Assembly (NCBI RefSeq): GCF_004402485.1
Contig: NZ_SOFG01000022.1
Coordinates: 47,417 to 111,416, forward strand
Source of the DNA: Cryobacterium algoricola
GTDB lineage: Bacteria > Actinomycetota > Actinomycetes > Actinomycetales > Microbacteriaceae
Length of the DNA: 64,000 bases
Reading direction: 5' to 3'
Positions within the stretch are counted from its first letter, which is position 1. Each line of letters opens with the position of its first letter. The notes beneath the pieces were generated by a model. The model was not told the origin of the DNA. It made no database searches and saw nothing but the letters and a program-made list of their open reading frames with translations. This document shows, one piece after another, positions 1-9,178 of the stretch. A program made the position numbers and the translations under genes.

Positions 1-1
1 G

Positions 2-667
2 CGCTCAGACGGGCGAGAGGCCCGACGAGCAAACACTGAGCTTCGGAGCCACCGGCCATCGACTGTTCAACTCTTTCGCCTCTTGAAGATACTTAAGCGC
101 TATCAGGCTGTGGCCGCAGCGAGGAAAGCGAAGATGGGCGACTTCACCGATGAGGCCTCCGCGCCTCTTCGGGAAATAATGGCCCGCATCGATTTCCCGG
201 TCAGCTCTCCCGATGGGATTTTGAAAGCCGAGAACGAGGCCGCCTTCTTTCAGCTTATTCGAGACCACTTGACTCTCAAGCACTCGCAGACGGTACTTGA
301 TTGGACTGAACCTTCGCGAACCGTTGTCACGATTCCAGACGACTATATCCATCCGCTACTCCCTCGGACTTTTTCCGTCCGAGAGCTCGCGCGCCTCCAG
401 GGGTTCCCCGATGCGTTCGAGTTCTACGGCAAAGTGACTACCGGCGGTGAGAGCAGACGAGTCGACGTTCCCCAATATTCTCAGGTTGGAAATGCGGTTT
501 CACCCTTCGTTGGGACAGCCCTTGGAAGCATGGTTAGCGGGTATGTGAAGAAACTCGCCGTCGGCACGTTTCCTGTTGTCGAATCTCCCGACATCGATCC
601 TTTAACGGCTGGACTGCAACCAACGGGAGATGGTGCACCCGAACACCCAAACGCCTATCTTGCGTAG
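2..667 (+). CDS. DNA (cytosine-5-)-methyltransferase, C-terminal part (5' end outside window)
   Basis: This is the C-terminal end of a C5-cytosine DNA methyltransferase, which transfers a methyl group from SAM to cytosine in a specific site. The frame is open from base 2, so the gene starts upstream; the TTG at 83 is probably an internal codon. Motif IX (FSVRELARLQGFPD, with the conserved RLQxFP) and motif X (QVGNAVSP) are clear. Motifs I, IV (PCQ) and VI (ENV) lie outside the window, so activity cannot be judged. The neighbouring defence genes suggest a modification role, either as part of a restriction system or as an orphan marker of self DNA. It is separated from the convergent three-gene operon by about 1.4 kb of decayed IS sequence. 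Confidence 0.85.
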   Translation, partial: RSDGREARRANTELRSHRPSTVQLFRLLKILKRYQAVAAARKAKMGDFTDEASAPLREIMARIDFPVSSPDGILKAENEAAFFQLIRDHLTLKHSQTVLDWTEPSRTVVTIPDDYIHPLLPRTFSVRELARLQGFPDAFEFYGKVTTGGESRRVDVPQYSQVGNAVSPFVGTALGSMVSGYVKKLAVGTFPVVESPDIDPLTAGLQPTGDGAPEHPNAYLA

Positions 668-729
668 GGCGGGACTGCTGTCGGTCTAATTGCCTCCTGA
701 TTTCTGAGCATTTCGTTTCTCACGTAAGG

Positions 730-935
730 ATGTTCATCGCGCCAAAGGATCTCTCCCTCGACTTCCATCGTGACGTCGTTGCAGTCGCCCGAAGAACGAG
801 ACCCCCTCGCGCGGGTCGCGAAAGACCTCGGGACCTTGGAGTCACGTCTGAACGCTGGCTGAAACTGGCCAATATCGAGGACGGCAACCGCTCAGGCGCC
901 ACTCAGGCCGATGCTGCTGAGCTGCGGGAGGCGAG
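730..935 (+). pseudogene. Remnant of IS3-family transposase OrfA
   Basis: The translation from the ATG at 730 reads FHRDVVAVARR, then RWLKLANIEDG, then ADAAELREARVR. This is the order seen in OrfA proteins of actinobacterial IS3-type elements (HTH domain, then the start of the leucine zipper). The HTH centre is frame-damaged (Arg/Pro-rich stretch around residues 23-35). The zipper and all of OrfB are missing, and the match ends near 935 where IS21-like sequence begins. It is a dead fragment. Identification rests on remembered family sequence, not a search. Confidence 0.6.
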
Positions 936-967
936 AGTGAGAACCTGCACCGGCACCGGGATGCCTC

Positions 968-1192
968 GTGTCAGGCGTCGCCCCGTACCTCCTGAACCGC
1001 CGCGCGCACCCAACCTACTCGACCCTCAAGCGTCTAGTGGCCGCGATCGATCGTGATGCGAGGAAGCCGCGGCCGGTAGTCCCGGCGCCCTCGACCCGCA
1101 AACGCGTCAGTCCGTTCGTCTTCCGCGACACCACGCCCGACGTCAATGTTCGCGATGCCTTCCACTACGCACGCAATATGGAAGGCATTTGA
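968..1192 (+). pseudogene. Remnant, probably C-terminus of IS21-type transposase IstA
   Basis: This open segment of about 74 codons reads VAPYLLNRRAHPTYSTLKRL and ends in TGA at 1190-1192, which overlaps the ATG of the istB-like remnant (TGATG). A short stop/start overlap is typical of istA-istB pairs, and this context is the main reason for the call. No catalytic DDE region is present; the upstream part of the gene is gone, replaced by the IS3 remnant. Alternative: the segment also looks loosely like the end of an XRE helix-turn-helix regulator. Identity is uncertain but the decay is clear. Confidence 0.4.
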
Positions 1193-1990
1193 TGTTCACC
1201 AGCCTCGATCGCGTCAAGGTCCGGGCCCTGCCTGTCACGCATGTTGCGACCAGATTGGATGAACTCATACAGGACGAAGCCAGCGACACCCTCACCCCAC
1301 GAGCAGCTCTACCTCACAGGCTTCGATGATTCATTTGAGCCCCGGCGCCTCAACAAGGTCGACAACCTCGCCCGTCAGGCCACGTTCCCGATCCCATACA
1401 CGACCACGGCGAGATCGACTAACGTGACGGGCACGGCATCACTCTGGTTCGGATACGCCGTAATGCCGCCCACGACTGGAGCTTCGATCCGACGAACCTG
1501 CTGATCGTCTAGCCTGCCGGCGACAGGAAGACAGATCTCGCCTGCGCTCTAGCATTCGGCGCCTGCCAAAGCGAACACTCCGTGGCCTACCTCCGGATGG
1601 GTAACCCCGCCCGTCATCGCCGGAGGCAAAAGCATGGCGCGCCAAAGACTCAACGACCTCTCCAACATCGACCGGCTCCTCATCTGCGGCTTCTCACCGT
1701 CCGCATAGACAGCGATTTCGGCTGCGACCTCTTCGCTATCCTCGCCAATTGCGAAACGGGCTGCTGACGATGATCGCCCCAGTCCGAACCCATGCACTGG
1801 GTTGACGAGCTGCCCGACTGAGTCGCTGCAGACTCGATCGTGAGCCGCCTTTCCAACTATTCCCGAGTCGTCGACCTCGGCCAGATCCACATGCGTCGAC
1901 ACCGCAATGACCGAGCCCCCGCCAGAACGATTACTGGGAGGTATCCCCAGCGGCCCCCGCACCCAGCCCGGGTCGCTACCACCTCGCCAG
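1192..1990 (+). pseudogene. Decayed IS21-type IstB transposition helper ATPase
   Basis: IstB-like sequence can be followed across all three forward frames. It starts SLDRVKVRALPVTHVATRL at the ATG at 1192 and switches frame near 1300 to HEQLYLTGFDDSFEPRRLNK. Around 1480-1570 it gives NLLIV, a stop where the Walker A glycine belongs, and LACALAFGACQ followed by SVAYLRM. Next come ARQRLNDLSNID, then IDSDFGCDLFAILAN (about 1705), then SIVSRLSNYSRVVDLGQ with HMRRHRND (about 1840), and finally NDYWE (about 1930). At least four frameshifts and three stops, with the P-loop destroyed, make it non-functional. In intact elements IstB is the AAA+ helper of the IstA transposase. Confidence 0.75.
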
Positions 1991-2084
1991 AACCGCGCCA
2001 CTAACTGCGCGGACCGCCACTACCAACGAGCGCTGCTCGCCAGAGCGCTCGTCTTGCCTAGGTTCGTTCGCGCGGTACCCTCGT

Positions 2085-5000
2085 TCAGCCTTGTTTCGGG
2101 CCGTCGTCGTAGCCAGCGTGATGCGTATCGCTCTCCTCGACCAACTTGTAGAACGGTTTTCCCCGGATGAAACTGCCGCTGTAGCCGAGAGACTTATAGA
2201 GGGCTTCATGCGTTTGGAGTCCACCGATCCTTGTACTGGCCGCTACGGGCAATCCGGTAATTCCCAACCGCGTCAATTCGACATCGGTGACATTCGGGAC
2301 CTTATGAATGAACCAAGTCAGCAGAGGTTGCCCATAGTTCTGAGTAGACGTACGAAAATGCGACAAGTACTGAGAGGCAAGCACAGTGCCGAAGCCGAAC
2401 TGACGGCCCTGAAGCATCAGGGACATTAGAACCGGGAATTCATATTCCATTATATTCGTGGCCTCGTCGACCAGGAGGAACGAGCTGAGCTGCCTGATCT
2501 GCGGGTCTGTACCCAGAAACGGAAACTTCTTTGATCGGAGCATGTAGTCGTAGTACATATTCAGAAAGAGAATCACCAAGGCGTTCTTGGTTTTCTGATC
2601 GACGCCCAGACGATCGATTGCAACGACCAAGACTCGGTCGCCAATCAGCGAGTCGAAGTCCAACAACTCGGTCGGATCGTCGCTGAAGATTTCACCGTAA
2701 ACAAAAACGTCCAGAATCGCCGTCACCGAGTCAGCCGAGACTTCTGAGCCATAGGCTTCCGCGAGCTGAGCGATAGTGGGCGGTCGTCCTCCCTGTGAGG
2801 CAAAGATGTCCGCGGTCAGTCGCGCAATTCGGGCCTTCTGAATCGGCCCTACTCCACCGTAGATCTTTGAAATTACGTCGGAGAACTGTTGCCCCTTCTG
2901 AAAGGCCGCCAGTTTTGTATACTCGCCCGACAATGCAAAAACGTTGAGTGGGATCTTGTTAGGCAGGAGGACCTTGGCTCCGACGCGCTTGACAAACGTA
3001 TCTTCCTGATAGTCCCGCTTGTAGTCCAGAATCAAGAAATTTAGTGGGTTCTGTTGCGTGCGCTGCGCATGAAAACGAAGCTCGGAGACTACCGTCTTCA
3101 AGAGTTCAGTCTTTCCAGTACCGAGGTCACCGACTACGCCGATATTCATTTGGTTCAGCGCCGTATTGCCCGGCCAGAAGTCTGCGCTCGCGGCACCGAT
3201 TGAATCGATCAGTCGACCCACCGCGAACTTCACCCCTAAAGAGGCTGCTTCATTTGGCACGACTACAACCGAGCTCTTGGACGACTCAGTACTCGACTCA
3301 TCGGTGGAATCAGTATTTGCGGGAGGTCGGGTCGGTACTAGCTCAGCGTTAATACGATCAGGCCCAGAAGGAATACCACGTGTCGCGAGTGCTTCGCCCC
3401 CAGATCGAGGAGAGCCGTGCCTCGCCTCAATCGGCGGCACTGGAGGAACAAGGTCGTTCTGGGGGCCCACGTCAGAGGCTCTCGATGACGGTTCGTCGTC
3501 TACCTGCATCGCCCATGAGATCAAATCGGCCCACTGGCCAGCCATCTTTGAGTGCGAGCTGCCGATTGAGCCGAAGGTCGTACCCACATCAGCTATGAGT
3601 GCTCCGAAACAATCGAGCCCATCTCGGTTTAGATCCACGTGCGTTTTGAACTTCTCCCCCTCGGTCGTCTCGGCGTTGAATTGGAAGTAGCTGGCAATTG
3701 GCTTGCCGATACGAATTGGGAGCTGACCGTCAACTGCAGCTTGGAGACGGGCCAGCAATCGCCCGGTGGATCGTGCTCCACTTGGCTGAAGTCGGCTGCC
3801 GGCCTCTAGCATTGTCGCCAGCGCGTTATCCCACAGAATGCTGTCGGGGCCTTGGCCGTTTTCGCGAACCAAAGCGGAGTGCGTCGCCACTCTCTTCAGA
3901 AGCGTCTGCGTCGCAGCCAGCTGGGCCACACTCTCCTTTAGGGCTGCACCTTCCGGGCCTGGCAGATGGTCGGTATCGGACGAGGGCGCACCCATCAACC
4001 CGTGCAACTTGATTTCGATCGGCGCAACAGTCACACCGGATTCGTCGACGCGTACGACCAAGAGATCAGCTCGGCGAGTGGACTCATTTGGTGTAGCACC
4101 GCCGGCGAGCCCTCGGAGGAAGGAGTCCGTGGCATCGATGGGCAGTACGAATTGTTCGGCTCCACGGGGATCGATGGTGTCCATGAGGGAAAACGCGAGA
4201 TAGAAGCCAAGTGCTCCAGCCGCGTGGGTGCCGCCAATCGCTAGAAGCGTCGATAACCCAACTCCCCTCGCGCCAAGCTTGGCCATAATCGCCATGATCG
4301 TCTGATCGTCGACCTCCCCACCGTGTGCCTTCTCTACAAGAATCCGTAGCTGGGCTCGGAAACTATCGGGGATTCTAGCGACCGACACGTGGGGACGGCG
4401 CTCCAGCACCGGCGTTCCGTCCGACCGGTCCAGGAAGGGTGGTTGCCATTCCCAAAGCATTTGCGACCCAGACCCGGTACTTTCGATGAGATTTGCGAGG
4501 GCACTTGGTCCCATGAGACCTTCACCTGATACGGTCCAGTCGGCAGTGATATCCAGAAGGGCAGTCTGCAATAACTTCGACCGAAGATGTGGCCTTAGAG
4601 AAGCCCCTTCGACGTTAGTTAACGCCGCGGCGAAGGGACCCCACCCGGCGTGGCGATCGACCGCTGGAAGGGAAACCGCATATGGAGCGTTTGCGACAGG
4701 CGCTCCATGTGCTTCAAACCGACGCAGCGGCACGCGCCCCACTACACCCTGGTTAGGACAGGCGCCATTGCCAGCCTCCAGCCGCACGCCAGAGTCTTGC
4801 AAGAGCCTTACGTTGCATGTCTTGGATTGTTCCCCGGGTTTGCGGAGATAGCGGGTCCAGCTGAACGGTATATCTTCAGCCGCACGGGCGAGCTTCGTGA
4901 CTGCCTCTCTTGGCACGTCTCCGACCCTGTCCACAGAGTCCCATACGCGAACACCGCCGCCTAAGCGCTTGACCTTTCCGGCAGACCAAGTTTCGACTGC

Positions 5001-7727
5001 AGTCAGAACGGCCGAATCCACCTCTCTCAATCGCGTCATGGGGTGGGACGCCGCTAGGTCCACTGTCAGAGTGGAAACGTGTGGATGCATGCTCATGTAG
5101 CTCTTTAGCGCTGTCGCTGCTGCATTCGAATTCAGTCCACTAACGGCATTCCCAGGGGCAGGGAAACCCCCAATTTGCAGGGGCGCGCTCAGCGCTTGGT
5201 ATCCGTTGATGGAGCACTGGACGAGCATGGACCACCCCAAAAAGACTTGACCTTCGCCACTGTCCGTGGGCAGTGCAATCAACCGACCGTTGTCCGTCTC
5301 GCTGGGCCCAATAAATGGGAAATTCCATCCTTCGACCGTCCCCGCAAGGAGCGTCGCAATTCGGGAATGCCACAAGGTGGACTCTGCCGCCGCCAGCCAT
5401 GAGAGGCGCAGGGGATGCAGCGGGCTCAGCAGAACGGCCTGACACACTCCAGTCTGGGAGTTCCACGCGCTTACTCCGAATGGATAAGTGGCCCAGAACA
5501 CGCCGTGCGGATCTCCGATTTCCGCTGCCAAGGCCATAAGCGCCGAGTAGGCATTCAGATAGTTTTCCAGCTCGGCCCGACCGTCATCCCAAAGGTAGCG
5601 CCAAGACGTTCGGGACGGCCACTCGTGATTCGTTGATTCGCCGTCGCTGAAGTCCACGCATTGCGCTACTCCAAGCTTGACAAACGAGCTTCGAAAGTTG
5701 TCCGCTTCCGGTGAATTCAGCAGTGCTTTCGGAACTGCAAATCCTGTGACCAGGCCAATATCTGCAATTGCCGGGTCCATAAGCACACCCGACTCGTCGA
5801 AACCTATCTGGCCGAATCGAATCTCACGGTCCTCAGGCACGACCACATGCCCCAGTGCCTGAAGCCAGCTCCTCGAAACGACATGACCCGCTGCAAGTAC
5901 CTCGTATTGACCTTGAAGCGATGCAAGAGTGTCCTGAGCCGGAGCCGTGGCAGAGACAGTCTGGTTCTCAATGGCAGCGACAACAGGGGAACGAAATAGT
6001 CCCGCTGAGCTGGTTGAACTGATCACATAGGACGCGTCGCCGATTGCAAATGAAGAAGATGGTTGAGGCAAGACAGAGACGAGGTGGATCCGCTCACGAG
6101 CCTTCATGAGAGGAGCTGCCACCCCTTCGAACGTCACGCGCTCGCGGCCCGTGGTGGTCCACAACACGACTAGATGCATGGCTTTGGCGTCGTCAAACGT
6201 GCCCACATGTCGATCCTCATCGACATATTCGGCCGTCGACAGATCGTACTTGTCTTGGCCAAGATATGCGGGGCGCCCAATACTGGACTTACCGATTTTC
6301 ATGTGAAAGAGACCGCTGCCTACCGGCGGTAGCAATACGACCTCGCACGAGCTCGAAGTGTCAACGACGCCCGCCAGAGAATCTGCACTATCGAGGACAA
6401 ACAGCACACGCGACGAGATCACCGCTTTCGTGAAAACGATCTTCCCTAATTCGCGCACGAATCGCCCACGGGCCCAAAGCTTGCCATCAGCATCAACTTC
6501 GAGTGTTCCTTGCCAGGACAACTTGGCCTTGACCAGTCGCACAGTTGCCGCAGAGGCAGTCAGAGCGCTTGGGCTAACGGCCGCGAGGAGCGGTATCTGA
6601 ATCCGCACTTCTTCGGAGACCGAGGACGCGCCGACCGACGACTCGCTAACAAATGAGGACTGCAGGATGAACGGACCGAGATGCGGCTGTCCTCCGGCAG
6701 TCAAGTCCTGTCCCTCCGGCCCGAAAATCGACAAGAATCGAGTCTGGGTTTCGCTGCTCAGAGGGTCGAAAAATTGTCTCTCAGTGAGTTGGGAAAAGGC
6801 CTCAAGACCACCGTCGATCTGACCTTCAAGGTGATGGATCATGGCGATGAGCTGATTGCCGTGTGCTGCATTCGTCTGGTCGAATCCGGACCATTCGAGT
6901 TTCGCTAGGGGATGATTCTGCCCCTTTGGTGTATCGGGATGATGATCAAGCTGTTGAACAGTCATTTCAATCGTCGCCGCACTGGACCACCACAGCGACA
7001 ATGCCTCTACAATCGCCTTCCCTGCCGCCTTACCGCCGAGTAGAGAGGTTCCGGCGACCGGAGATGGGAGAGCGAAACACGCGTAGGTGTACCGCTTGAA
7101 GAGGTCATCTAGCGTGAGGGCCGCGCCAAGATACACCTTCGACACTGTCAGATGGGCCAGCAGTTCTAGACCAAGCGCCACATGATCGAACCAATACGCA
7201 TTCCATCCGCGGGCACCCTGTCCTAGTTCCCGATACGCCTCCTGTAACTGACGGAAGCAGGAGGCAAGTCGATCAGCGGCAACTGATTTGTCGCAGGTTT
7301 GGTCGAGAGGCAACCCCGCTGCGGAAATCAGAGTGTCAATCGCCGCGAGCGCCAGCGATCTCAAGGCCGCCTTCTGCCCGTCCCCGTCCGGATAAGACTC
7401 GTTGAGCACGGGTCTATATGCCTGACGGAAGGAAGCAAGATCCGGATTGCGTCCAGTAACAATCGCTAGGCGGTCTGAGTTACGGTAGGCGATCGCCGTT
7501 TGCGATGTCACTCGGATGCACGTCAAATCTCTGGTGTCTTCAACCGGCGCAATGATGATCGCGTACGGCGGATGGGTGGGCCTGATCAAATTAGCTGCCT
7601 TCGCAATTGCCACGGCAATTTCTTCGCCCGTACCGTCCGGCAAGTAGACCGCGCCCAGCCCATCGGTCTCGGTAAGGCACAAGGCCAAGGCATGCCCGAG
7701 GATCTCCTCGTTCATATATCTCGTCAT
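2085..7727 (-). CDS. DptH-like protein: PD-(D/E)XK-like motif plus HerA/FtsK-type ATPase
   Basis: This is a very large protein (1880 aa), the third gene of a coupled operon. The last ~400 residues are a HerA/FtsK-like motor: Walker A GDLGTGKTE near residue 1530, LILDYKRDY near 1565, Walker B FLLVDEATN near 1747, and a VLASQY sensor-like segment near 1780. Around residues 1220-1240, RADLLVV followed 16-18 residues later by PIEIKLHG fits the D...E-x-K core of PD-(D/E)XK nucleases. The first ~1100 residues are not recognised. DptH (DndH), the big ATP-binding subunit of phosphorothioate-dependent restriction, has the same position and C-terminal motor type. The start ATG overlaps the upstream TAA (TAATG), so translation is probably coupled. 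Inference: a DNA-translocating nuclease that restricts invading DNA. The family name is tentative; the motor domain is secure. Confidence 0.7.
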   Translation of the reverse strand: MTRYMNEEILGHALALCLTETDGLGAVYLPDGTGEEIAVAIAKAANLIRPTHPPYAIIIAPVEDTRDLTCIRVTSQTAIAYRNSDRLAIVTGRNPDLASFRQAYRPVLNESYPDGDGQKAALRSLALAAIDTLISAAGLPLDQTCDKSVAADRLASCFRQLQEAYRELGQGARGWNAYWFDHVALGLELLAHLTVSKVYLGAALTLDDLFKRYTYACFALPSPVAGTSLLGGKAAGKAIVEALSLWWSSAATIEMTVQQLDHHPDTPKGQNHPLAKLEWSGFDQTNAAHGNQLIAMIHHLEGQIDGGLEAFSQLTERQFFDPLSSETQTRFLSIFGPEGQDLTAGGQPHLGPFILQSSFVSESSVGASSVSEEVRIQIPLLAAVSPSALTASAATVRLVKAKLSWQGTLEVDADGKLWARGRFVRELGKIVFTKAVISSRVLFVLDSADSLAGVVDTSSSCEVVLLPPVGSGLFHMKIGKSSIGRPAYLGQDKYDLSTAEYVDEDRHVGTFDDAKAMHLVVLWTTTGRERVTFEGVAAPLMKARERIHLVSVLPQPSSSFAIGDASYVISSTSSAGLFRSPVVAAIENQTVSATAPAQDTLASLQGQYEVLAAGHVVSRSWLQALGHVVVPEDREIRFGQIGFDESGVLMDPAIADIGLVTGFAVPKALLNSPEADNFRSSFVKLGVAQCVDFSDGESTNHEWPSRTSWRYLWDDGRAELENYLNAYSALMALAAEIGDPHGVFWATYPFGVSAWNSQTGVCQAVLLSPLHPLRLSWLAAAESTLWHSRIATLLAGTVEGWNFPFIGPSETDNGRLIALPTDSGEGQVFLGWSMLVQCSINGYQALSAPLQIGGFPAPGNAVSGLNSNAAATALKSYMSMHPHVSTLTVDLAASHPMTRLREVDSAVLTAVETWSAGKVKRLGGGVRVWDSVDRVGDVPREAVTKLARAAEDIPFSWTRYLRKPGEQSKTCNVRLLQDSGVRLEAGNGACPNQGVVGRVPLRRFEAHGAPVANAPYAVSLPAVDRHAGWGPFAAALTNVEGASLRPHLRSKLLQTALLDITADWTVSGEGLMGPSALANLIESTGSGSQMLWEWQPPFLDRSDGTPVLERRPHVSVARIPDSFRAQLRILVEKAHGGEVDDQTIMAIMAKLGARGVGLSTLLAIGGTHAAGALGFYLAFSLMDTIDPRGAEQFVLPIDATDSFLRGLAGGATPNESTRRADLLVVRVDESGVTVAPIEIKLHGLMGAPSSDTDHLPGPEGAALKESVAQLAATQTLLKRVATHSALVRENGQGPDSILWDNALATMLEAGSRLQPSGARSTGRLLARLQAAVDGQLPIRIGKPIASYFQFNAETTEGEKFKTHVDLNRDGLDCFGALIADVGTTFGSIGSSHSKMAGQWADLISWAMQVDDEPSSRASDVGPQNDLVPPVPPIEARHGSPRSGGEALATRGIPSGPDRINAELVPTRPPANTDSTDESSTESSKSSVVVVPNEAASLGVKFAVGRLIDSIGAASADFWPGNTALNQMNIGVVGDLGTGKTELLKTVVSELRFHAQRTQQNPLNFLILDYKRDYQEDTFVKRVGAKVLLPNKIPLNVFALSGEYTKLAAFQKGQQFSDVISKIYGGVGPIQKARIARLTADIFASQGGRPPTIAQLAEAYGSEVSADSVTAILDVFVYGEIFSDDPTELLDFDSLIGDRVLVVAIDRLGVDQKTKNALVILFLNMYYDYMLRSKKFPFLGTDPQIRQLSSFLLVDEATNIMEYEFPVLMSLMLQGRQFGFGTVLASQYLSHFRTSTQNYGQPLLTWFIHKVPNVTDVELTRLGITGLPVAASTRIGGLQTHEALYKSLGYSGSFIRGKPFYKLVEESDTHHAGYDDGPKQG

Positions 7728-9178
7728 TAGTAAGCGCTCTCCACTCGTACACCCTGATCTGCGTCCGCACTTCCACGGGCCATGCCTGCGCGTTCCAAGA
7801 GAGCCACGAGGTCAGAGAGGTTGGGTCGCATTCCCATCTTTTCCAAGTCCGCCATCACTCGCCCAACGTCCGACGATGCGCCCGGTGTCACACAAGAGAG
7901 ACTCGCTACAACAGCGATCCATTCGGTTCCCGGGTCGACTTTCAAATACCGCCCGTTTGATTGAAGGAGCCCGTAGTAGTCGGCTCTTGATTCACTCGTC
8001 TCTCGCGTCTTGAGCGCGTAAGTGATCGCCTCCCAAACGTTCTTCCCCGAACCCACCCGCTCGTTACTGCTCAAGGCCTCAGTCAGGCTCCTTGCAAACC
8101 CCTCGTCGTCGCGCATTTCATCCATAACAGCGCCAAAGTCAGACGCCGCAGCAGAGCAGGCGTCCAATCGATCTGCGATCAACGACCTCAATCGTTCGCT
8201 CCGGTATACTCGCGCGACCAATTGGGGAGCAACATCCAAGGCGACGGTGCCCGCACGCGACGACCCCCAAGGCAAAACTGTACGGACCTCACTGCGCACG
8301 TCGCCCCAGGAGACGGTTTCTGATTTCAGCACGGCCCGCGCGAATGCCTCATTCCATGAGCACTCCCAGAGGAATCCCAGGCCCGTGGCCAGACGAAGGA
8401 CGGTGGTTGCCCAATCTACCCAAACCCGAGCGGGTAGAGCCTCAACCCACTCGTCACTGGTGAGGCGGAGCCAGGCCGAGGCGAACCAATCAAACGGCGT
8501 TCCCGAATAATCGCCCTCGGGCACGCTTTCCGCAGAGGGTAACCCCGCTGGCAGTGGCGGCGGCTCCACGCGTTGGGAGCCCAAGATCGTTCGATCAACC
8601 GCGGAGTCAAGTGCGTTGAGCAATGGATCAATTTCCATTCGATGCTTCGCTGCTCGCAGCCATAAACGTGAGGCGGTGAGCAATTCCGGAGACGTAGACG
8701 CACCCAGAGCGAACAAGGATTCAATTATCATCGCCGTGTCGGGAGGCCCCTTGGTTCCGAGTGCTCCTCTCATATTCTGGAGGAGCGCGATCGAAGGCGT
8801 AAGTGGACTGGCCGGCTGGCCTCCACTCTTTTCAATCCTTACGCCATCAAGGCTGTTGAGGACGGCCTCCCCCAGAAGGTCTGATCCTCCTTCTATTTGC
8901 AACCCCGCCTTTTCCAACGCGTCGACGAATTCGACAAGTCGAATCCCGGTGGGAAGCGTCTGTTTCATTTTGATTAGTCGGCTGGTTCCACCATTTGTCC
9001 GAAAGAGCAGCCCAATCGGCTTACCAGCAATGTCCTTGACCATAGGTATTTCTGATGAATTATCCGTCGAGTTCTCTAGACGGTCCACATGGAGAATCTT
9101 CCAGGCCAACGCTGAGATAAAGGCTTCGGGAACGGCGACGTACTGGGGCCGCGGTAGCGACATAGAAATTCTCGACAT
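7727..9178 (-). CDS. DptG-like middle subunit of putative restriction operon (unrecognised fold)
   Basis: A 483-aa soluble protein with no motif I can name, no signal peptide and no membrane segment. It is encoded between the P-loop ATPase gene and the 1880-aa HerA-type gene. Its ATG directly follows the upstream TAG (TAGATG), and its own TAA overlaps the next ATG by one base, so the three products are probably made in fixed ratio as a complex. In phosphorothioate-dependent restriction loci the middle gene (DptG/DndG) is also a featureless protein of roughly this size, which is why I use that name. This is an argument from position, not from sequence similarity. Confidence 0.6.
   Translation of the reverse strand: MSRISMSLPRPQYVAVPEAFISALAWKILHVDRLENSTDNSSEIPMVKDIAGKPIGLLFRTNGGTSRLIKMKQTLPTGIRLVEFVDALEKAGLQIEGGSDLLGEAVLNSLDGVRIEKSGGQPASPLTPSIALLQNMRGALGTKGPPDTAMIIESLFALGASTSPELLTASRLWLRAAKHRMEIDPLLNALDSAVDRTILGSQRVEPPPLPAGLPSAESVPEGDYSGTPFDWFASAWLRLTSDEWVEALPARVWVDWATTVLRLATGLGFLWECSWNEAFARAVLKSETVSWGDVRSEVRTVLPWGSSRAGTVALDVAPQLVARVYRSERLRSLIADRLDACSAAASDFGAVMDEMRDDEGFARSLTEALSSNERVGSGKNVWEAITYALKTRETSESRADYYGLLQSNGRYLKVDPGTEWIAVVASLSCVTPGASSDVGRVMADLEKMGMRPNLSDLVALLERAGMARGSADADQGVRVESAY

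Noticed and set aside
3..86. A third-frame peptide at the left edge (AQTGERPDEQTLSFGATGHR) that could mean a frameshift in the methyltransferase
   Set aside because: The second frame is open through the same bases and reads smoothly into the conserved region (STVQLFRLLKILKRYQ), so no frameshift is needed. The missing upstream sequence would settle it.
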